Positions 61,401-64,000 of a stretch of 64,000 nt of DNA are shown here, one piece after another. The position numbers and the translations under genes were made by a program. The stretch spans positions 124,001-188,000 of the forward strand of contig NZ_AUIK01000010.1 in NCBI RefSeq assembly GCF_000423665.1, written 5' to 3'. This stretch comes from Solirubrobacter soli DSM 22325 (GTDB lineage: Bacteria > Actinomycetota > Thermoleophilia > Solirubrobacterales > Solirubrobacteraceae). Every line of letters begins with the position of its first letter. The stretch's first letter is position 1. The notes under the pieces are model-generated. The model was not told the DNA's origin. It searched no databases and saw only the letters and a list, made by a program, of their open reading frames with translations.

Positions 61401-61495
61401 CCGGCGAATGAGACGACCGCCCGGCACGAGCCCGTGCCGAGGCGGCCCGCCAGCGAGGCGGACGAAACGACATGCGGAGTTGCGATCAAAGCCAT
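52415..61495 (-). CDS. fas: Type I fatty acid synthase (bacterial FAS-I)
   Basis: 3026 residues, the size and order of mycobacterial/corynebacterial FAS-I. Domains in order, positions rough: acetyl/acyl transferase (~25-380, GHSQG near 140); enoyl reductase (~440-740, ILAGMTPTTVDAPIV; DUF1729 region after it); hot-dog dehydratase (~1000-1480, KRPVVHGAWT near 1418); malonyl/palmitoyl transferase (~1500-1840, GHSVGE near 1606); carrier domain (~1860-1990, GVSSRRNQ with the modified Ser near 1888); ketoreductase (~2140-2440, ALVTGASPGSIG near 2150); ketosynthase (~2480-3000, Cys near 2718 in GACATA, His near 2868 in KHDTSTEM and near 2906 in VTGHAKGG). All catalytic motifs appear intact. Two tandem-repeat linkers are unusual (listed separately). 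It is followed by acpS in the same message. Confidence 0.95.
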   Translation of the reverse strand: MALIATPHVVSSASLAGRLGTGSCRAVVSFAGQGASVLEELAALVAQRPELAAGVALGGEVLTRVARSDLALSSGAYRYGVDVGAWVMDPDGAPPASYVRGVAVSYPLALLSQALLWRALYADALRDAVAAGSIVGFAGHSQGLLAASLVASAPGGEVTDALLAAHVERAAVQGLFMSAATCGASPMASIEGLTLAQLEPLLADVNARAAAPAASLPSAASSPPAVSLPPAVSLPPAAALPSAAALPSAASSPPAVVVALVNTRTRVVVSGSPAGLAALRSRLDEAAAAADLWAPLRFSWSPLAVDVPFHSPTLAAPLAAFEAWGGDADGTFWAPVLGVGGGAARAQFVDPVRWDAVAADIRGLGADWVLDLGPGTAVARLTAENLRGSGIRTLALASPEGRRVLTSPGAAPLERDVTYEALVPRVVSLPDGRVHLDTRYTRMTGRPPVILAGMTPTTVDAPIVAAAANAGYMAELAGGGQPDRRTFELRVEELASLLQPGLEVVFNTLLLDRHLWDLHIARDALLFGARRAGAPLSGVTVSAGIPDVEEAIALLDRLAADGMRLNAFKPGTAEQIRQVLAIADAAPHHTIAVHVEGGRAGGHHSWEDLEQLLLDTYHDLRRRENVLVCAGGGIGTPERAAELLHGTWSSRHGAPVMPVDAVLIGTAAMAVAEAAASPQVKAALVAASGVEGWVPRRGVVGGVTSARSNLNADIHLLDNAASRAGHLLESVAGDPAAVAARRDEIVAALSLTAKPYFGDVARMTYLSLLERFFERCATGRFGRYDDGAWGHPSWRARAEALVRRFAARLDPADSGPIEVSVDLDDPAGALARFASSYPPAATSLLHPADAQFFLEVCDRDGKPVPFVPVLDGEVRRWYMADGLWQAQDDRLAAEEVFVIPGPEAVGGITRVDEPVAELFARFEGEAIARVASPWEERERLAVPAVSYGSGPVAALFAAQCVVGADGRTLPNPLWRLIAPGDTITEHDGVVTVRPSSATIERVTLSGSGDEVRVEIDTAAAEPLVRRYRVRADVAPRGATPADPSSGSADPTSGASVEFLAHSSRKSTLDVAEAIFEVADSVESTVDDPFAGVETPWTCADELPRAYRAATGAAHDGVPLDLALTLAWPALSALLSVPELAARAAELVHATHAVRPGPAWPPRAGETGHAHARLVELADPSGAPTRLRCHARVSSPRGTVADVEAELAILVDAPATAFALRRCDHHDTVLTLAQPGDADLLAAQPWLTLTAELSDGDVLQVRAETTVDVPHGGAPRHAATGTITRAGETIGEIALGPAAGPPPAGAAAPPPRAAATPPRAAATPPRAAATPPRAAATPSRAAATPPRAAAAPSSPVDVNPVAATLARFAPAPPERHTRPVKQLAVAVDSAPTSMEAFARVGGDRNPLHRSVLAARMAGLKRPVVHGAWTAARAGAFVVDALCGGDATLLRDWRVTFLAPVGLGALLDLEATRVAVVDGQRVVQVRVKVGETDVAHGEAVIAPTPTALLFPGQGIQRQGLAGHRSRAARQVWERADRHTRDALGFSLLDVVDRNPRELRLADGSVRRHPLGVLFRTEFTQPALVALAAAQLAELRAEGAIGDDFRAAGHSVGEFAALHALGALTLEDALTLVHRRGELMQAHVPREPDGSSPYRLAVVEDVDGLEGVEVVNYNAPGRQYAIAGTREAIERLGKRARVLGGIDVPFHSSVLTPAADAFRAHVAATPIETANLHRWVPNLTGAPYAGEDVGELLSRQLASPVRWIDIQRELRHSRLIEVAPAHADVLSGLARLTVPDATILHAERDRDAVLERDEVVRAEVPAPVAVPTGADTSARTAEVSRGCSGTRNAADTPVAPFDAGDALMLVLALQARVRLDQLDDAETLDELFQGVSSRRNQVLIDLGREFGLSGGEGAQRHSIGELAAMLREQGAAYRFPGAYLREALAAGSTRAGVSRADATALGLPPGATERLLAHIALETRPGPSARGGALARLTPGDDLLERAAADLGIVSDPPPEVPHVTPEVRVIEEEVGEPLPEPDPERDRLAILDAELGPRRAAEIAPRFDARRHVRFTSAWAGARWDLVATYHDALAGRIDATILDSELDRIAAHAHEPQIAATAALFVRRIPAFARVAPSDTWTSLNRAVISPDFRAETALVTGASPGSIGAALARHLLRGGATVVVTTSTDTPERRRFYRELYRTAAGPGAELHVVPANLASFADIDALVAWLREPGGGRAGRDDLRIDPFTPTLLAPFAAMPTTGDASDAGERFETAFRLQLLGVQRLVGAFRTPLKVLLPLSPNHGSFGGDGPYGETKAALETLIRRARNEPWGANTTIVAPRIGWVRGTGLMGANDAIAPLVEERLGIRTFSADEMGWLLATGHTDLDGGLSAIDDLRGALEPLARELRARPRVPTRHAEPSGVEALPGAGTDTAPRPAAALPRHALRPDDCVVIVGTGELGPGGTGRSRFALELDELDSPGVVAELAWVTGLVSYEVERYRGRWIDTATREEVREEDLAGRYADAVTSRVGLRALHGDGTIEEHGQTVLAPVTLDQPLTFEVDTEEEARAFAADARKVGDRWRVTRPAGTQIRVPRVVPHTRRVAGQLPTGLDLARFGVPADLIATADRMALVNLACTVEAFADAGVTPRELIDEVGEERVANTQGAGMGGMASLRRLLLDNLLAEPRQNDRVQESLGNVVAAHTVQTYVGSAGPMIHPVGACATAAVSLEVAYDKIRSGGALAVVAGGFDDLTPEGMLGFADMGATASSDALDAMGLAPHEASRANDVRRAGFVEAQGGGTQLVVRGDVALRLGLPVKGVIAYAGSFGDGLHASIPATGFGALGAAGPLREALHAHGLTADDIGVVSKHDTSTEMNDPTEAELHERLQDALGRTPGNPLLVVSQKTVTGHAKGGAAAWQVDGVLRMLETGIVPGNRNLESVDPIQRGNAHLTLGDRPIRLAEPLKAALIASLGFGHVSAILAIAHPDTFLAALDDPEEYRRRAARRRAEGVQRRLEMRHGRPPVVRR
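57455..57580 (-). repeat. 21-base tandem repeat in the FAS gene (heptapeptide PPRAAAT)
   Basis: Six units with exact 21-base spacing (GGCGTG-type landmark at 57465, 57486, 57507, 57528, 57549, and a variant at 57570). On the coding strand they give repeated PPRAAAT with one PSRAAAT. They form a Pro/Ala linker before the segment leading to the hot-dog dehydratase. Being in multiples of three, copy changes keep the frame. Confidence 0.85.
60737..60862 (-). repeat. 18-base tandem repeat in the FAS gene (Pro/Ala/Ser hexapeptide)
   Basis: About seven units with 18-base spacing (landmark CGGCAG at 60755, 60773, 60791, 60809 and 60845, variants at 60737 and 60827), encoding LPSAAA/LPPAVS/SPPAVS-like hexapeptides. 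They form a low-complexity insertion inside the N-terminal acyltransferase domain, between GHSQG and a late strand. A block of about 30 bases recurs 90 bases apart (near 60731 and 60821), so the array seems to have grown in steps. Confidence 0.8.
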
Positions 61496-61516
61496 TGAAC
61501 GGTCATCATCAAGCGC

Positions 61517-61537
61517 ACTTGCCAGGGAGCGGCAAGT
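61517..61537. promoter_or_regulatory. Inverted repeat just upstream of fas, possible operator
   Basis: ACTTGCC / GGCAAGT, perfect 7-base arms with a 7-base spacer, 22-42 bases upstream of the FAS start codon. Position and symmetry fit a dimeric regulator site or a leader hairpin. No regulator gene is adjacent. Confidence 0.5.
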
Positions 61538-61587
61538 CGCTAGTCGGGCACATTGAAGCGTAATCCGATTGATGGCGTCGGAATTTG

Positions 61588-61601
61588 TTAGGGTCCCCTA
61601 A
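61588..61601. promoter_or_regulatory. Perfect palindrome TTAGGG-TC-CCCTAA in the fas/SirB1 divergent region
   Basis: Six-base arms with a 2-base spacer, 93 bases from the FAS start and 61 from the SirB1-like start. The arms share TTAGG/CCTAA with iron-box half-sites of DtxR/IdeR, but the spacing is shorter than the 19-base consensus. Confidence 0.45.
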
Positions 61602-61661
61602 GAGGCGACCCCGTCCGGGGCGCTCGGGGACTCAGGACGAACGGCTCTCGGAGGTCGGGAC

Positions 61662-62333
61662 GTGAGCAGCAGCGACAGAGACACAGCGGTACGCAGGCCG
61701 GTCACGGCCCTGCCGTTCCGGCTGCACGCGTCGGTGACGTGCCCGCCGCCGGCGGAGCTGGCGCTCTCGCTGGCGTGGGAGCTCGGCGACTTCGACGCCG
61801 ACCGCTCCGAGCGCAACCTGACCGCGCTGGCCGCCGCGATCCTGCCCGGGACCGAGCGCGATCCGGCGGCGCAGCTGCGGGCGCTGGGCGAGGCCGTGAC
61901 GAACATGGTGCTGTGCTCGCGCAGCGACGGCGGCCCGAACGAGCTGCTGATCGACCAGGCGCTAGAGCACGGCCACGCCCACCCGGTGCTGGTCGCGATC
62001 GTGCTGCAGGAGATCGGCCGCCGCGCCGGGATCCCGGTGGGGATCGTCGCCAATGAGAACGGGCACTTCCTCGCCCACCAGCGGCTGACCGACGCCCGCG
62101 TCCTGGACCCCCGCACCGGCCGGCTCGTCGACGCGGACGCGCTCGGCGTCCTGCGCTGGCAGTGCGGCCACCAGGTCGCCGCCGAGCTGCTCGACCTGCT
62201 CCAGCCACGCTACGAGCGCAACGGCGACCTCACGCGTGCGCTGCACGTCGCCCGGCTGCGGACGACGCTGCCGTTCGAGGACATGGCCGAGGCCGAGCAG
62301 CGCCTGCGCCGCATCACCTCCCGCCTGAACTAG
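61662..62333 (+). CDS. SirB1/transglutaminase-like protein
   Basis: 223 residues with a GTG start. The core 'LLIDQALEHGHAHPVLVAIVLQEIGRRAGIPVGIV' with 'GHFLAHQRL' and 'VLDPRTG' matches the SirB1 branch of transglutaminase-like proteins, which lack the catalytic Cys triad of true transglutaminases. The C-terminal part has a TPR-like helical segment (NGDLTRALHVARLRTTLPFEDM). Function unknown in this branch. The FhuF-like gene starts five bases after its stop, so the two are probably cotranscribed. Confidence 0.78.
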   Translation: MSSSDRDTAVRRPVTALPFRLHASVTCPPPAELALSLAWELGDFDADRSERNLTALAAAILPGTERDPAAQLRALGEAVTNMVLCSRSDGGPNELLIDQALEHGHAHPVLVAIVLQEIGRRAGIPVGIVANENGHFLAHQRLTDARVLDPRTGRLVDADALGVLRWQCGHQVAAELLDLLQPRYERNGDLTRALHVARLRTTLPFEDMAEAEQRLRRITSRLN

Positions 62334-62337
62334 AACG

Positions 62338-62937
62338 TTGGACGGGTGGGCGACGACGGCGGAGCTCGCCGGGCCGCGACTGCACGACGCGCTCAAGGCC
62401 TGCGGCGACTCGCTGAACACGGACCGACCCGACATCCAGGGCCAGCGGCTGGTCGAGGTGGTCACGTGGGTGCTCGCCGAGCCGATCGCGACGGCGCTGA
62501 TCAACGACGAGCCGCTCCCGGACCTGCATCCGGACCACGTCGAGTTCTGGATCGGCGAGGACATGCGGATCCGGCGCCACGCCGAGGCCACCTTCGACGG
62601 AGCGCCCGACGAGCACATCACGGCGCATCTGACACCGCTCATCGAGGCGGTCAACGCGACCACCAAACGCCCGACGAAGGCGCTCTGGCGCGCGGTCAAG
62701 GACCGGACGGACGGCGCGATCGCCTGGATCGCCGAGACGACCGGCAAGCGCCAGCGCGCGTTCGAGCTGCTGCACGACCGCGCCGAGCTGCGCATGCTGG
62801 ACCTGCGCACCCACGAGATGCTGCTCCACGTCCGCGAGGGCTGCTGTCTGTACTACCGGACCCCCGCGAACGTGAAGTGCTTCGGCTGCCCGCTCCTCGA
62901 CGACGAGGAACGGCGCCGTCTCAGCGGCGTAGCGTGA
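62338..62937 (+). CDS. FhuF-like [2Fe-2S] ferric-siderophore reductase
   Basis: 199 residues with a TTG start. The C-terminus has the FhuF cluster motif CC-x10-C-x2-C: Cys169 and Cys170 in EGCCLYYRT, Cys181 and Cys184 in KCFGCPLL. The N-terminal ~150 residues fit the FhuF fold ('VVTWVLAEPIATALINDEPLP', helices after). FhuF reduces ferric hydroxamate siderophores in the cytoplasm to release iron. It lies ~12 kb from the siderophore island. Its end overlaps the convergent secreted-protein gene by 17 bases. Confidence 0.83.
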   Translation: MDGWATTAELAGPRLHDALKACGDSLNTDRPDIQGQRLVEVVTWVLAEPIATALINDEPLPDLHPDHVEFWIGEDMRIRRHAEATFDGAPDEHITAHLTPLIEAVNATTKRPTKALWRAVKDRTDGAIAWIAETTGKRQRAFELLHDRAELRMLDLRTHEMLLHVREGCCLYYRTPANVKCFGCPLLDDEERRRLSGVA

Positions 62938-64000
62938 GCGATCTCACGACGAGCTTGCCGCCGGCCTGCCGCAACTCGGCGCGCACCCGGGCCGCGGCGT
63001 GCTTGCGCAGCAGCGCCCGCCCCGCCGATGACAGCGCGAGCCGCACCGTCGCGGACTTGCCCGCCGCGACCGTGTACTTCGCCGACGCCGTCAAGGCGAC
63101 GGTCCGCTTCAAGCGCAGCGTCCCGCGACACGCGGTCTGACCCGCGCAGCGCACCACCACCGGCACCCGCGTACCCGACCTCTTCAACTTCGTCGACCGC
63201 ACGGACGCCACACCCGCGACCGGCTTGGGCGCAGGGACCACGGTCGGCGCAGGCGTCGGCGCCGGTGTCGCGACGGCCGTCGGCACAACGGTCGGGACAG
63301 GGGTCCGGATCGGCGTCGGCGGATCGGGCTCGCGCAGCAACCGCGCGAACAGCGGCTCCCCCGCGCTCACCCGCGTGAGCGTGAGCGTCCGGGTCACGCC
63401 GCTCACGGTCGCCTGCGCGGAGATCACACGATCGGCGGACAGGTCGATGCCCTCGGTCCCGGTCGCCGTCCAGCTCGATGTCAGCAACGGCAGCAACACC
63501 GTCGACGGACCGTCGGCCGGCACGGTCGCCGTTCCCGAGAACGGGACGGTCTGGGACGCTTCGGCACTGCGCGCGCCGTGCACCACGACGCCGCCGGTCA
63601 CCGTCGCGGCGCCACCGCTCCCCAGCCACGCCGCACGCTGCGCGGCGGTCAGCCGCAGGCGCAACGTCGCGCCGCCGAACGAGACCTCCTGGCCGTTGCC
63701 CACCCGCGGCGGCACGCGGGACAACGTGAGGTCGGCGTCGACCCGGTCGGCCAGCGGCGCACCGTCGACCGCGCCGGTCCAGCCCGGCACGGCGAACACG
63801 CTCAACGCGCCCGGGAGCACGTCGCCGAACGTGCCTCCCTCCAGCTCCTGCGTCGCTTGCAGGCAATCGAGGAAGAGCTTGGCGTCGCTCGCCAACGACG
63901 CCTCGACGTACAGCGAGCCGCGCACGCGGACGTCGTTGCCGTTGCGCCCGATGGGGAGCGGCGGCAGCGACTCGCCGAGCGCCTGGCGCACCTGCACCTC
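62921..64000 (-). CDS. Secreted protein paralogue of the siderophore-operon leader (5' end outside window)
   Basis: About 360 residues visible, the frame open to the window edge, so the N-terminus and any signal peptide are missing. It starts with ESLPPLPIGRNGNDV and 'ASLASDAKLFLDCLQA', which parallel GSLPPLPVG and 'ATIGTGGLKLNIDC' of the protein at 41681-42670. A second domain of strands follows (~'GFGATLRLRLTAAQRAAWLG'-like). Then come a Pro/Thr/Ala-rich linker (TPVPTVVPTAVATPAPTPAP) and a C-terminal Ig-like repeat (STKLKRSGTRVPVVVRCA, 'KSATVRLALSSAGRALLRK') as in the paralogue. Predicted extracellular. Confidence 0.7.
   Translation of the reverse strand, partial: EVQVRQALGESLPPLPIGRNGNDVRVRGSLYVEASLASDAKLFLDCLQATQELEGGTFGDVLPGALSVFAVPGWTGAVDGAPLADRVDADLTLSRVPPRVGNGQEVSFGGATLRLRLTAAQRAAWLGSGGAATVTGGVVVHGARSAEASQTVPFSGTATVPADGPSTVLLPLLTSSWTATGTEGIDLSADRVISAQATVSGVTRTLTLTRVSAGEPLFARLLREPDPPTPIRTPVPTVVPTAVATPAPTPAPTVVPAPKPVAGVASVRSTKLKRSGTRVPVVVRCAGQTACRGTLRLKRTVALTASAKYTVAAGKSATVRLALSSAGRALLRKHAAARVRAELRQAGGKLVVRSLTLRR

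Overview
High-GC DNA with dense, short-gapped operons, frequent GTG/TTG starts and many 4-base ATGA/GTGA gene overlaps. The gene content points to an actinobacterium: a LAL-type LuxR regulator, a CU044_5270-like membrane protein paired with an ECF sigma factor, a split proton-translocating transhydrogenase, and a bacterial type I fatty acid synthase with AcpS. My best guess is the Thermoleophilia/Solirubrobacterales side of the phylum, but this rests on overall gene flavour and not on a marker gene. I see no insertion sequence, integrase, phage module or CRISPR array. The window reads as chromosomal backbone.

Layout. 0-9 kb: the end of a DctP-like binding protein, a histidine-kinase-like protein without its phosphoacceptor His, a regulator block (LuxR/LAL, AraC, VOC), a PGM1-type ATP-grasp ligase and a lipoprotein deacetylase. 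9.0-19.8 kb, minus strand: twelve tightly packed genes behind a cobalamin riboswitch. These are two DUF4430-type exported proteins, an ECF transporter (T, fused double ATPase, S), a degenerate AMP-binding protein, transhydrogenase PntAA/PntAB/PntB, a small ORF, a MoaD/ThiS-like protein and a BNR-repeat protein. 19.9-28.2 kb: PduO adenosyltransferase, PAP2 phosphatase, MerR-like protein, NarL-type two-component pair, small unknowns, tRNA-Glu and tRNA-Leu, then a PP2C phosphatase coupled to a stand-alone B12-binding protein with CarH-type ligand residues, and an FHA protein. 28.3-32.3 kb: MFS exporter and modABC. 32.3-37.7 kb, minus: Asp/Glu racemase, GNAT-ADP-forming acyl-CoA synthetase fusion, DgcN-like and DgcA-like proteins (predicted D-glutamate handling). 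38.0-50.5 kb: a hydroxamate/citrate siderophore island. Import genes run leftward; a DtxR regulator, two NIS synthetases, two GNATs, an N-monooxygenase and an ABC exporter run rightward. 50.5-52.0 kb: ECF sigma factor and membrane partner. 52.0-61.5 kb: acpS and a 3026-residue FAS-I. 61.7-64 kb: SirB1-like protein, FhuF-like reductase, and a secreted paralogue of the protein in the siderophore import operon.

How it fits together. Two themes recur. Cobalamin: riboswitch, uptake, adenosylation by PduO, and a B12-binding sensor that may use the adenosylcobalamin as a light-sensitive chromophore to control a PP2C phosphatase. Iron: regulation, synthesis, export and re-import of a siderophore, a candidate ferric-siderophore reductase 12 kb away, and related secreted proteins at both sites.
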